Counted from the first letter of the stretch, positions 8,263-16,224 are shown. The stretch: 33,467 nt of DNA from UBA4736 sp002404015 (GCA_036747295.1 DAIOCN010000030.1:1-33467); one strand, 5' to 3'. The notes: a model not told the origin generated them from the letters alone. A program made the numbers and translations.

Positions 8263-8742
8263 TCAGCGAGCTTCGCCGCCTCGGCGTAGGAAGAACCCGA
8301 TCAGAAGGACGACTACCCCGATCGTGATCGCAGAGTCGGCGACATTGAACACCGGCCAGACGTGGAGCGCGATGAAGTCGGTGACGGAGCCGTGAAAGAG
8401 GCGGTCGTAGCCATTCCCCAGCGTGCCTCCGAGGATCAGCCCCAGCAGGGCGGAGATCCAGGTGGAGATCCGGCTGCGCGCCACGTAGACGACCAGCCCC
8501 AGCGCCACGGCGATCGAGGCGAACAGAAAGATGGCCGTTCCCTGCTGGGCAACCCCGAATGCCGCGCCCGCGTTCTGGGTGTTCGTGATCCAGACTCCGG
8601 GCAGGACGGCCCGCTCGGTACCGGGCGCGACGTTGGCCGCCACCAGGCCCTTGGTGATCCGGTCCAGCACGAAGATGACGGCCGCCAGGCCCACGAAGAG
8701 CAGGCGACCGTTCATCAGCCGGCTGGTTTCAGCCCGATCCAT
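8263..8742 (-). CDS. lspA: Lipoprotein signal peptidase II
   Basis: LspA cleaves signal peptides from prolipoproteins in the inner membrane. The 159-residue sequence has four hydrophobic segments and the family motifs NTQNAGAAFG, GGTLGNGYDRLFHGSVTDF and FNVADSAI. The catalytic aspartates are Asp122 and Asp136 in this numbering. ATG at 8742 has GGGAG at a good distance. A second ATG at 8715 overlaps the ileS stop as TGATG and gives 150 residues with a more typical N-terminus. Its substrate here would include the lipoprotein encoded at 4796-5581. It sits between ileS and rluD, a common ileS-lspA-rluD order. Confidence 0.96.
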   Translation of the reverse strand: MDRAETSRLMNGRLLFVGLAAVIFVLDRITKGLVAANVAPGTERAVLPGVWITNTQNAGAAFGVAQQGTAIFLFASIAVALGLVVYVARSRISTWISALLGLILGGTLGNGYDRLFHGSVTDFIALHVWPVFNVADSAITIGVVVLLIGFFLRRGGEAR

Positions 8743-11558
8743 AAGTTGTCTCCCAGGTCAGACCCGGCCAGCCCGGCCGGGCGCTCCCGAATCACGTCCA
8801 CCGCCAGCACCTCGGCCCCGATGTAGCCGCCATAGTGCAGGAAAGCCTCCTCATACTCGCCGCTGGCCCACCAGTGGAGGACCACGCGGTCGTCCACGTT
8901 GAGGCCGGCCGCCTTGCGCTCGGCGTTGATCAGGCGGACCAGGTCGCGGGCCTTGCCCTCCAGCATCAGGTCTCGCGTGATCTCGGTGTCCAGCTTGAGC
9001 GGCCGCTTGTAGCGGATCTCTTTGATGTTCAGCTCGTCGCGGACGATCGCGTCGACCTCGTCCGGCAGCGGCTCGAACGACACGTCAAGGGCACGCAGCG
9101 GTTGGCGGACCTTGATCCGGGCCTTGTCCCGCTCGGCCAGGCCATCGGCCACGATCTGGCGGGCGACCCGCATATGCTCCTCCAGGGCTTTGTCGAGCAG
9201 CGCCGGGTCCGGCTCCGGGAAGGCGGCCAGGTGGGCGCTGGAGCCGGCCAGGTTTCGGTGCAGGGCGTCCGCCACGAAGGGCGTGAACGGGGCCAGCAGC
9301 CGGCTCATGGTGACCAGGCAGGTGTGCAGGGTCTGGTAGGCGGCCAGCTTGTCCAGATCGGAGGACGACTTCCAGAAGCGGCGCCGAGAGCGCCGAACAT
9401 ACCAGTTGGAGAGGTCTTCGACGAAGGCCTCCATGGGCCGCGCGGCGCCGTTCACGTCGTAGGCGTCGAGCGCCTTCCCCATGGTCGTGACGAGACCGTT
9501 CAGCCGGGCCAGCAGCCAGCGGTCGAGCGCCGGCCGCTCCCCGACCGGCACCGGTTCCTCGACCCCTGGCGCGAAGCCGTCCACGTTGGCGTAGGTGACG
9601 AAGAAGGAGTAGACGTTCCAGATCGTGAGCAGGAACTGGCGAACCACGTCCTGGAGCGTCTTGGCCCCCACCCGGTAGCTCTCTCCCACCTGCTGCGTGA
9701 AGAAGAGCCAGCGCACCGCGTCCACCCCGAACTCGGCGAACGCCTGGTCGGGGTCCATGATGTTGCCCCTCGACTTGCTCATCTTCAGGCCCTCGGCGTC
9801 GAGGATGTGGCCCAGGCAGATCACGTTCCGGAAGGAGTTCTGGCCGAAGTTGAGCGTAGAGATCGCGAGCAGCGAGTAGAACCAGCCCCGCGTCTGGTCG
9901 ATCGCCTCCGAGATGTAGTCGGCGGGAAAGGTCTGCTCGAAGAGCTCGCGGTTCTTCTGCGGGTAGCCCCGCTGGGCGAAAGGCATGCAGCCGGAGTCGA
10001 ACCAGCAGTCGACGACCTCGGGCACCCTGCGCATGTCGCCGCCGCATCTGGCGCACTTCAGCACCACGTCGTCGACGTATGGGCGGTGGAGGTCGGCCTC
10101 CGGGTCGAGCCCGATCTCTACGGCGGACTCGACGCAGCGCTGCTCGGCGCAACCCTCGCAGACCCAGATCGGCACCGGCGTGCCCCAGTAGCGAGACCGG
10201 GAGAACGCCCAGTCGACGTTGTTCTCCAGCCAGTCGCCCATGCGCCCGGCCTTGATGTGCTCGGGCACCCAGTTGGTGGCGTTGTTGTTGGCCAGCAGCT
10301 CCGCCTTGCGCTCCGTCGTCCGGATGTACCAGGAGTCGAGCGCGTAGTAGATCAGGGGCGTCTTGCAGCGCCAGCAGAAGGGGTATGTGTGGCGGATCTG
10401 GCCGTCCCGATAGAGCAGCCCCCGCTCGCGGAGGTCCTCCGTGATCTCGGGGTCGGCGTCCTTGACGAACAGCCCGGCGAACTGCTCGACCTCGGGGAAG
10501 AAGCGGCCCCGCAGGTCCACCGTGTGGCGGAAGGGGATGCCCTTCTCCTGGCAGAGCCGCAGGTCGTCGGCGCCGTAGAGCGCCGACGTGTGCACGACCC
10601 CGGTGCCGTCCTCGGTGGATACGAAGTCGGCCGAGACGACGTACTGGGCGCGGCCCTCTGCCGGCACCGAGTAGGGGTAGAGCGGCTCGTAGTCGAGGTC
10701 CAGGAGGTCCTTGCCCTTCAGGCGCTCCACGACCGTGTACTCGCCTTCCAGGACCGAGAGCCGGGCCTCGGCCAGGATCAGGCGCTCCCCGTTCCGCTCG
10801 ACCTTCACGTAGTCGATGTCCTCGCCCACAGCCAAGGCGACGTTGCCAGGCAGCGTCCAGGGCGTGGTCGTCCAGGCCAGGATGGAGGTCCCGGGCTCGT
10901 TTTTCAGGCGGAAGCGGACAAAGACGCTGGGATCGGGGGTGTCGTCCTGGTAGCCCTGTGCCAGCTCGTGGCTGGACAGCGGCGTCGCGCAGCGGGGACA
11001 GTAGGGCGCCACCCGGAAGCCCTTGTAGATGAGGCCCTGATCCCACATCCGCTTCAGGGCCCACCACACCGACTGGATGTAGTCGGAGTGGTAGGTCCAG
11101 TAGGCGTCGTCGTAGTCCTGCCAGAACGCCATGCGCTCGGAGAAGACGCGCCACTCGTCCACGTACTCGTGGACGCTGGCCTTGCACAGGCTGTTGAACC
11201 GCTCGATGCCGAAGTCCTCGATCTGCTGCTTGCCCGAGATGCCGAGCTGCTTCTCCACCTCGAGCTCGACCGGCAGGCCGTGGGTGTCCCAGCCGGCCTT
11301 CCTCTCCACATAGAAGCCCTTCATCGTCTTGTAGCGCCCGAACAGGTCCTTGAAGGCGCGGGCAAGCACATGGTGTGTGCCCGGGTGGCCGTTGGCCGTG
11401 GGCGGTCCCTCGTAGAAGACGAAGCGAGGCTTCCCCTCGGTCTGGGCCAGGCTCTTCCGGAAGGTGCCTTCCTCCGCCCAGGCTTGCATGACCTCGAGCT
11501 CCACCTCGGGGAAGTGGGGCCGGCTGCTTACTTCTCGGAATACCTTTTCGCTGCGCAT
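8715..11558 (-). CDS. ileS: Isoleucyl-tRNA synthetase
   Basis: IleS charges tRNA-Ile. The 947-residue product carries the class I signatures PPTANGHPGTHH (52-63, HIGH region) and KMSKS (592-596), with the editing domain between them and the cysteine pairs CWRC, CEGC and CARC in the middle third. The form PPTANG-x-PG-x-HH and AGWDTHGLPVELEVEK is that of the longer, eukaryote-like IleS type. The ATG at 11558 (MRSEKVFREVSSRPHFPEVE) is chosen over an upstream in-frame start at 11636 because that extension is the T-box leader RNA. It is preceded by an isoleucine T-box, so expression should rise when uncharged tRNA-Ile accumulates. Confidence 0.98.
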   Translation of the reverse strand: MRSEKVFREVSSRPHFPEVELEVMQAWAEEGTFRKSLAQTEGKPRFVFYEGPPTANGHPGTHHVLARAFKDLFGRYKTMKGFYVERKAGWDTHGLPVELEVEKQLGISGKQQIEDFGIERFNSLCKASVHEYVDEWRVFSERMAFWQDYDDAYWTYHSDYIQSVWWALKRMWDQGLIYKGFRVAPYCPRCATPLSSHELAQGYQDDTPDPSVFVRFRLKNEPGTSILAWTTTPWTLPGNVALAVGEDIDYVKVERNGERLILAEARLSVLEGEYTVVERLKGKDLLDLDYEPLYPYSVPAEGRAQYVVSADFVSTEDGTGVVHTSALYGADDLRLCQEKGIPFRHTVDLRGRFFPEVEQFAGLFVKDADPEITEDLRERGLLYRDGQIRHTYPFCWRCKTPLIYYALDSWYIRTTERKAELLANNNATNWVPEHIKAGRMGDWLENNVDWAFSRSRYWGTPVPIWVCEGCAEQRCVESAVEIGLDPEADLHRPYVDDVVLKCARCGGDMRRVPEVVDCWFDSGCMPFAQRGYPQKNRELFEQTFPADYISEAIDQTRGWFYSLLAISTLNFGQNSFRNVICLGHILDAEGLKMSKSRGNIMDPDQAFAEFGVDAVRWLFFTQQVGESYRVGAKTLQDVVRQFLLTIWNVYSFFVTYANVDGFAPGVEEPVPVGERPALDRWLLARLNGLVTTMGKALDAYDVNGAARPMEAFVEDLSNWYVRRSRRRFWKSSSDLDKLAAYQTLHTCLVTMSRLLAPFTPFVADALHRNLAGSSAHLAAFPEPDPALLDKALEEHMRVARQIVADGLAERDKARIKVRQPLRALDVSFEPLPDEVDAIVRDELNIKEIRYKRPLKLDTEITRDLMLEGKARDLVRLINAERKAAGLNVDDRVVLHWWASGEYEEAFLHYGGYIGAEVLAVDVIRERPAGLAGSDLGDNLWIGLKPAG

Positions 11559-11760
11559 AGGAAAGCCCGTCCCAATGTCACTCCTGGGACGGGCCATTGG
11601 ACAGCCCGCGGTACCACCCAGATTCCCGGCAGTCACCGGGCGACTCTTCGGTGTTCGGCTCGGGAGTGATCTCAGCCCTCGCTCCGCCGCCCGGCTCTCA
11701 GCGGCCCGGGCTCTCTGTGGGCGGTTGGTCGAGGACCTACCTGTCTCCGTCTACGCCAGA
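11559..11760 (-). promoter_or_regulatory. T-box riboswitch (isoleucine) upstream of ileS
   Basis: Between yggT and ileS the minus strand carries a T-box leader. The hallmark TGGGTGGTACCGCG is at 11620-11607, followed by GGCTGTCCA completing the antiterminator fold. Upstream is the stem I sequence CAGAGAG-CCCGGG-CCGCTG-AGAGCC (around 11730-11695), and then GAGATCACTCC with ATC, an isoleucine codon, at 11670-11668 in the specifier position. A perfect 9-bp hairpin GCCCGTCCC/GGGACGGGC (11594-11565) ends 6 bases before the ileS ATG. The T-run after it is short and mixed (TTTCCT), so it may hide the ribosome site rather than end transcription. GTCCAATG near 11603-11596 can pair with CATTGGGAC in the same hairpin arm. 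Confidence 0.93.
11565..11594 (-). terminator. T-box expression hairpin (terminator or sequestrator)
   Basis: Perfect stem of nine pairs (GCCCGTCCC with GGGACGGGC) around a 12-base loop, directly ahead of the ileS start. It competes with the T-box antiterminator. The tail is TTTCCT rather than a full U-run, and GGGACGGG in the 3' arm lies at Shine-Dalgarno distance from the ATG, which favours translational control, but both remain open. Confidence 0.7.
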
Positions 11761-11769
11761 AACCCGATC

Positions 11770-12018
11770 TTACCTTGCCCGCTGCACCAGGTTCAGGAGG
11801 AACGAGACGATGAAGAACACAACGAGGAACGAGAGATCCAGCCCGCCCATGGGCGGGATGAACCGGCGGACCGGGCGCATCACCGGCTCGGTGATGTCGA
11901 AGGCCAGCCGGTGGATCCGGTTCCTGGGGTAGGGCTCGATCCAGGAGAAGACGGCACGCACGATCAGGCAGCCCAAAAAGGCGATCAGGATGAGCTGAAG
12001 GGCGGGACCGATGACCAT
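11770..12018 (-). CDS. yggT: YggT family membrane protein
   Basis: An 82-residue protein with two hydrophobic segments (about 5-25 and 62-79) around the conserved family centre SWIEPYPRNRIHRLAFDITE and PVMRPVRRFIPPMGGLDLS. YggT/YlmG proteins are small membrane proteins of the division cluster in many bacteria and chloroplasts, where they affect division or nucleoid distribution; the molecular role is unsettled. ATG at 12018 has AAAGAG just upstream. It ends immediately before the ileS T-box leader and follows pgeF and yggS in the usual neighbourhood, though sepF is missing. Confidence 0.93.
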   Translation of the reverse strand: MVIGPALQLILIAFLGCLIVRAVFSWIEPYPRNRIHRLAFDITEPVMRPVRRFIPPMGGLDLSFLVVFFIVSFLLNLVQRAR

Positions 12019-12027
12019 CTCTTTCGC

Positions 12028-12450
12028 CTAGAGGATACTTGGGCGCCGCTCGCCGAGAGCCGCGATCGCCAGCATCGCGACCGCGGGCACGGCGACCTCC
12101 AGGGTCGGCAGCCACGCCTCGCCCGCGGCAAGTGAACCGTACAAGTGGTTCAGGAAGTGGAGGAGGCTCGCCCCGGCGCCCAGCCAGACCAGCAGCCTGT
12201 AGCGGCGCGGATCCCTGGCCGCGACGATCAGAGCCAGCCCGATCGGGAGCAGGAAGGCACCTGTGTCGCCCATGAAGTGGCGGCCGAAGGGCGGGAAGTT
12301 GCCGATCGTGTCGAAAAACCAGCGGGGGGCGAACAGCAGGGCGAGCCCGGCCAGGGCATCGCTCAGGCCCACGATCAGCAGCACACCCTTCGTCACCACG
12401 GGTGTCCTGCTCCGGAGGGTAGTCGAGTAAGTTTTGGCAAGCACCCGCAA
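12028..12450 (-). CDS. Small four-helix membrane protein of unknown function
   Basis: A 140-residue protein not recognised beyond a DUF4345-like general pattern. It has about four hydrophobic segments (about residues 20-42, 60-82, 86-105, 114-133), with short loops such as APRWFFDTIGNFPPFGRHFM and DPRRYRLLV. The frame opens with TTG at 12450, but GTG codons around residue 18-19, preceded by AGGA, may be the true start just ahead of the first helix. The gene lies 28 bases after the SDR gene and 9 bases before yggT on the same strand, so it is probably cotranscribed. It occupies, with the SDR gene, the place where sepF is often found. Confidence 0.7.
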   Translation of the reverse strand: MRVLAKTYSTTLRSRTPVVTKGVLLIVGLSDALAGLALLFAPRWFFDTIGNFPPFGRHFMGDTGAFLLPIGLALIVAARDPRRYRLLVWLGAGASLLHFLNHLYGSLAAGEAWLPTLEVAVPAVAMLAIAALGERRPSIL

Positions 12451-12478
12451 ACTGCCGACGAATCTCTGGAGCGGGACA

Positions 12479-13246
12479 CTAGCCGTACTTCCTCGCCAGG
12501 TACTGCTCCCAGGTCACCTTGCCGTCGGCGTGCTCCGGGCAGAGCAGCCGGCCCGCGGCAAACTGGCGGCTCGCCTTGAACGGCAGAGGCAGGTTGACGA
12601 GCCGGCGCCGCAGCCGGCGGGCGCGCCGCCACGATTCGGCGATGCTCCGGAAGTCGCTCACCTCGGGACCGCCGAAGTCCGGCAGCAGGCCTCCCGGCCC
12701 GTCCTCCACCGCCTCCACCAGGCGGGCCGCCACGTCGGCCGTGTCAACCGGCTGGAACTGCCACGAATAGGGCACCGTCATAAGGCCGGGCAGCTTGGAC
12801 ATCAGGCCCAGGAAGAGCTCCAACAGCGTGTGGAACTGGGTCGCCCGAAGGATCGACCAGGGCAGCACGTCCTGCCTCATCTCGGCCTCGGCTGCCAGCT
12901 TGTACCGATAGTACGGGTAGGCGACCCCCTCCATCCCGACGATGGACACGTAGACGACGTGCTTCACGCCCGCCTCGACGGCCAGTTGCAGGAGGCGGCG
13001 CGTGCCGTCGACGTCGGTCGAGCGGTACTTCCACGGCTGGACGGTGGCGGAGCCGGCGTGGACCACCGCATCCTGACCGGCCACGGCAGCCGCGATGCCT
13101 GCGCCGGTGGCCAGGTCGCCCTGCCGCCAATCCGCGCCTTCGCCGGCACGCCGGCTCAGCACGACCGCTCGGTGTCCCCTTGCGCGCAGCGCCGTGACCA
13201 CGTCGCGGCCCAAGGCACCAGTGCCGCCCGTCACGAGCACATTCAT
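12479..13246 (-). CDS. Atypical SDR / NAD(P)-binding oxidoreductase
   Basis: A 255-residue protein with the Rossmann dinucleotide motif GGTGALG (7-13) at the very N-terminus, then DVDGTRRLLQLAVEAGVKHV and YYRYKLAAEAEM, typical of NmrA-like or complex I NDUFA9-like atypical short-chain dehydrogenases. A Tyr-x-x-x-Lys pattern is present as YYRYK but is not clearly the classical catalytic pair. Substrate is unknown. The ATG at 13246 overlaps the yggS stop as ATGA, so it is translated with the division-linked block. It could act as a reductase or as a redox-sensing regulator. Confidence 0.8.
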   Translation of the reverse strand: MNVLVTGGTGALGRDVVTALRARGHRAVVLSRRAGEGADWRQGDLATGAGIAAAVAGQDAVVHAGSATVQPWKYRSTDVDGTRRLLQLAVEAGVKHVVYVSIVGMEGVAYPYYRYKLAAEAEMRQDVLPWSILRATQFHTLLELFLGLMSKLPGLMTVPYSWQFQPVDTADVAARLVEAVEDGPGGLLPDFGGPEVSDFRSIAESWRRARRLRRRLVNLPLPFKASRQFAAGRLLCPEHADGKVTWEQYLARKYG

Positions 13247-13899
13247 CTTTGGCCAAAAAGGATGCGACCCAGGCGCACCATGCTGCTGCCCTCCTCGACG
13301 GCGGTCTCGAAATCGTCGCTCATCCCCATGGAGAGAACCGGCAGCGGGCGGCCCATGGCCTGCTCCGCCGCGTCACGCAGGCGCCTCAGCTCCCGGAAGG
13401 CGGGACGGGGATCGGCGGGCGGCTGCGGCCCCATCCCCATCAGGCCGCGGAGCGGCAGCAGAGCCGCTACCTGGACCGCCAGGTCCACAGCCGCCTCCGG
13501 CGACACGCCGTGCTTGGCGGCCTCCCGGGCGACATTCACCTCCAGCAGGACCGGCTGCCGGTCGTTGCGTGCGTGGACGGCTTGGGCCAGCGGCAGCGAG
13601 TCCACCGATTGGATCAGGGCGAAGCGGAACACCGCCTGGCGCACCTTGTTGGTCTGCAGGTGGCCGACCAGGTGCCACTCGGCGCCGGGGACCTGGTCCA
13701 TCTTGGCCAGCGCCTCCTGGACGCGGTTCTCCCCCAGCAGCGACAGGCCGGCCGCCAGCGCCGCCGTGCAGGCCGCGGCCGGTTGGCCCTTGGTGACCGC
13801 CACGATCGCGACGCTGCCAGGATCCCGGTCTCCGGCGGCCCGCTCGATGCGGCGCCGGACCGCCTCCAGCCGGGCTGTTACCTGATCGCCGCCAGGCAA
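13243..13899 (-). CDS. yggS: YggS family PLP homeostasis protein
   Basis: YggS/PLPBP is a single-domain PLP-binding protein that keeps pyridoxal phosphate and amino-acid pools in balance. The sequence has the Schiff-base Lys in IVAVTKGQP, then GENRVQEALAKMD, WHLVGHLQTNKV, LLEVNVAREAAKHG and the phosphate site LSMGMSDDFETAVEEGSSMV. The start is uncertain. The frame is open to an ATG at 13962, which would place 27 extra residues inside pgeF. The TTG at 13899 gives MPGGDQVTARLEAVRRRIER, close to family N-termini, with a 22-base overlap with pgeF. The ATGA at its end couples it to the SDR gene. Confidence 0.93.
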   Translation of the reverse strand: MPGGDQVTARLEAVRRRIERAAGDRDPGSVAIVAVTKGQPAAACTAALAAGLSLLGENRVQEALAKMDQVPGAEWHLVGHLQTNKVRQAVFRFALIQSVDSLPLAQAVHARNDRQPVLLEVNVAREAAKHGVSPEAAVDLAVQVAALLPLRGLMGMGPQPPADPRPAFRELRRLRDAAEQAMGRPLPVLSMGMSDDFETAVEEGSSMVRLGRILFGQR

Positions 13900-14606
13900 G
13901 CGAAGCGGTTCCCATCCGGCGAGCGGCGGTGCGACGGCAGGTCCGGCGACTCCATCGTGCACACCCCCAGCATGTGGATCCGGTCGCGGCAGAGGCCGGC
14001 CGCCAGGAGCGCCCGGACGTTGGCGGCGGCCAGGTCGAGCAGGTAGCGGCCGCCTGGCGAGGGCCTGACGATCTCGGGATCGAAGCGGTCCGCAACCTCC
14101 TCGCCCACCTCGTAGCAGTCTCCGCAGATGCCCGGCCCGATGCCGGCCACCAGTTTCCGGGGTTCGCTGCCGTACTCGCGGGCCAGCGCCCGGACAGCAG
14201 CCGGCGCCACCCCTGCCTCGGTCCCTCGCCAGCCGGCGTGGACGAGGGCGAGGGCGGGCAGCTCAGGGTCCCAGAGCAGGATCGGATAGCAGTCGGCGAA
14301 TGTCGCCAACAGGGGGATGCCCGCCCGGGCCGTGACAAGCGCGTCGACGCCCTCGACGGCGGCCGAGGGTACGTCCACCCTGGCCACGTCGGCCCCGTGC
14401 ACCGCCCCCGCCACCGTGAGGCGGTCGGGGTCGAGGCCGAGCTCCTGGACGAAGGCGCGGCGGGCACTGGTCCCCGGCGACGGGTCGTCGGCGCCGCGTC
14501 TCATGGAGCCCAGGGCCAGGGTCGAGAAGCCGTGCGCCAGGCGCGGCTCGCCATCCAGGGCCCGGATCGTGAGCACCACTGCGAAGAAAGCTAGCAGCCT
14601 TGGCAA
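13878..14606 (-). CDS. pgeF: Purine nucleoside phosphorylase / polyphenol oxidase-like protein (PgeF/YlmD)
   Basis: Members of this family (old name multicopper polyphenol oxidase, DUF152) act on purine nucleosides or proofread peptidoglycan precursors in E. coli. Visible metal-site motifs are AVHGADVARV, FADCYPILLWD and LVHAGWRGTEAGV, followed by GIGPGICGDCYEVG. The C-terminal motif reads SHRRSPDGNRFACL, as in many YlmD proteins. TTG at 14606 is the longest start; GTG codons at residues 10-11 (14579 or 14576) would begin at VLTIRALDG and fit homologs better. No strong Shine-Dalgarno is visible. It lies upstream of yggS, as in Firmicutes (ylmD-ylmE), and is divergent from the hydrolase gene. 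Confidence 0.93.
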   Translation of the reverse strand: MPRLLAFFAVVLTIRALDGEPRLAHGFSTLALGSMRRGADDPSPGTSARRAFVQELGLDPDRLTVAGAVHGADVARVDVPSAAVEGVDALVTARAGIPLLATFADCYPILLWDPELPALALVHAGWRGTEAGVAPAAVRALAREYGSEPRKLVAGIGPGICGDCYEVGEEVADRFDPEIVRPSPGGRYLLDLAAANVRALLAAGLCRDRIHMLGVCTMESPDLPSHRRSPDGNRFACLAAIR

Positions 14607-14643
14607 AACCGCTTCTTACCGCGCGTCCGCTATCGTTTTCCGG

Positions 14644-15368
14644 ATGCCGGAGTTCGGCTGCGGCGAGGTCGTAATCCACTACGAGGAGGCAGGTGCCGGG
14701 CCGGCCTTTCTCCTCTGCGCGCCGGGGTCATGCGCTCGGAGGCCCGCTTCTGGAGTCAGCAGCCGGGCGATCCCGAGCAGGCGCCGGTGTGGATCGACCC
14801 CCTGGCTGCGCTATCCGACGAATTTCGCGTCATCGCGATGGACCAGCGCAACGCGGGCGCCTCGTCGGCGCCGATCACCGCGGCTGACGGCTGGGATTCC
14901 TACGTCGCCGACCAGCTGGCGCTGCTGGACCACCTGGGCATCGACCGCTTCTCGGTGATGGGCGGCTGCATAGGCTGCGCCTTCGCTCTCGGGCTGGCGG
15001 AGGCAGCACCGGGGCGCGTTGCCGCCCTCGTGCTGCAGAACCCGATCGGCCGCAGCGCCGGCAACGCGCCCCTCTTCCAGCGCATGTTCCAGGAGTGGGC
15101 AGACCAGCGCGGGGTGCCCAAGGAGACGGCCGTCGGCTTCGGGGAGCGCATGTTCGGCGGCGACTTCGTCTTCAGCGTCAGCCGGGACTTTGTATCCGGC
15201 CTACGGTGCCCAGCGCTGGTGCTGCCTGGAGACGATGACTTCCACCCCCGCTCCACCGCGCTCGAGATCGCGTCCCTGGCACCCCGGGCCGAGATCCTCG
15301 ACGGCTGGCGGCGCAACCGGACGACCACCGCGGCCGTCGTGCGCGACTTCCTCACCGCCGCTCAGTAG
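14644..15368 (+). CDS. Alpha/beta hydrolase with apparent one-base frameshift
   Basis: The only plus-strand gene. The N-terminus (MPEFGCGEVVIHYEEAGAGP, from ATG 14644) and the rest (MRSEARFW... from 14730) lie in different frames, joined near a run of four G at 14725-14728. One extra G there would give an unbroken protein of about 241 residues reading LLCAPGVMRSEARFW. The nucleophile elbow is GGCIGC, so the nucleophile would be Cys, as in some dienelactone-hydrolase-like groups. Later motifs are MDQRNAG and PGDDDFHPRS. If the indel is real the gene is probably dead; if it is a read or assembly error the gene is intact. The intact part alone is 14730-15368. It converges on the next gene with a 7-base overlap. 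Confidence 0.75.
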
Positions 15369-15742
15369 ACGGGCGGCGCCCCCCAGCCCGTGTAGGCCCC
15401 GTCGAACGCCTCGGCGATTCCCTTCATCACCTCGCGCAGCCTGGTCATCGTGCCGACCGTCGGCACCAGCGTAGTGATCGCCGTGACCACCCAGCTGTCC
15501 GCCGCCTGCATGCGGAGCTGGACCTTGTAGCCATCCTTCATGAGCATGTCCATGGCGAGGCGCGCCTTGGCCTCGTCGGGGAAGTCCAGGAAGGCGCGCA
15601 CCGGGTGGGGCAGCTTGAGCTTCGACCCCCCCAGGCGCAGCTCCTCCAGCTGGGCCAGGTCGTCCTGCTGGGGAGGGGCCAGGCTCTCGAAGAGCGGCTT
15701 GCGGTGCGCGAAGCGCGGCACGAAATAACCCAGCCAGTCCAT
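15362..15742 (-). CDS. RraB-like (RNase E inhibitor domain) protein
   Basis: A 126-residue soluble protein. The segment from about residue 46 to the end (VRAFLDFPDEAKARLAMDML, VVTAITTLVPTVG, FDGAYTGWGAPPV) matches the general pattern of RraB domains: a strand, a long helix after FPDE, and a late G-x-Y-x-G-W. In E. coli RraB binds and inhibits RNase E; in other lineages the role is unknown. The N-terminal 45 residues (WLGYFVPRFAHRKPLFESLA) are not recognised. It follows nrdR by 12 bases and probably belongs to the ftsA-ftsZ-nrdR transcript. Assignment rests on pattern memory. Confidence 0.6.
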   Translation of the reverse strand: MDWLGYFVPRFAHRKPLFESLAPPQQDDLAQLEELRLGGSKLKLPHPVRAFLDFPDEAKARLAMDMLMKDGYKVQLRMQAADSWVVTAITTLVPTVGTMTRLREVMKGIAEAFDGAYTGWGAPPVY

Positions 15743-15754
15743 CCCGCGGACAGA

Positions 15755-16219
15755 TTAGCGCCGGGTGCGCGCGGACAGTACCTGCTCGATCTCCTTCTTG
15801 ACCTGCTGGAGGTCCATGAACTCCCTGTACACAGAGGCGAAGCGGATGTAGGCCACCTCGTCCAGGTCCTTCAGCTTCTCCATGACCATCTCACCGATCT
15901 CGCTGCTGGGGATCTCGACCCGGCCGCTGCGGCGCAACTCGGCCTCGATGTCGTCGACGATCGCGTTCAGGCGCTCGGGCGACACGTCCCGTTTCTCGGT
16001 CGCCTTCTTGAGACCGTTGAAGAGCTTGTGGGGGTCGAAGTCCTCCCGCCTCCCGTCCTTCTTGGTGACGAAGAAGGGCACCGTCTCGATGCGCTCGTAC
16101 GTGGTGAAGCGCTGGCCGCAGGCGAGACACTCTCGCCGCCGCCGGATCGCCTCTCCGACCTCGGAGTCGCGGGAGTCCACAACCTTGAGGTCGTGGTGCC
16201 CGCAGTAAGGACAGCGCAT
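15755..16219 (-). CDS. nrdR: Transcriptional repressor NrdR
   Basis: NrdR represses ribonucleotide reductase genes when dATP is high. The 154-residue protein has the zinc ribbon Cys3, Cys6, Cys31, Cys34 (MRCPYCGHHDLKVVDSRDSE, CLACGQRFTTYERIE), and the ATP-cone domain from about residue 49 (PFFVTKKDGRREDFDPHKL) to 139. Length and sequence are standard. It follows ftsZ, from which it is separated by 65 bases holding a strong 9-bp hairpin that ends 5 bases before the ATG. Confidence 0.98.
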   Translation of the reverse strand: MRCPYCGHHDLKVVDSRDSEVGEAIRRRRECLACGQRFTTYERIETVPFFVTKKDGRREDFDPHKLFNGLKKATEKRDVSPERLNAIVDDIEAELRRSGRVEIPSSEIGEMVMEKLKDLDEVAYIRFASVYREFMDLQQVKKEIEQVLSARTRR

Positions 16220-16224
16220 CAGAC

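Noticed and set aside
8835..11669. Very long plus-strand frame opposite ileS, and similar long frames opposite ftsZ, ftsA, priA, coaBC and others
   Set aside because: They lie opposite genes with clear family motifs, have Arg/Gly/Pro/His-rich low-complexity products, and are expected from high-GC codon use.
14317..14958. 213-residue plus-strand frame across pgeF into the hydrolase
   Set aside because: Mostly antisense to pgeF; only its part from 14644 to about 14728 is real hydrolase sequence before the frame breaks.
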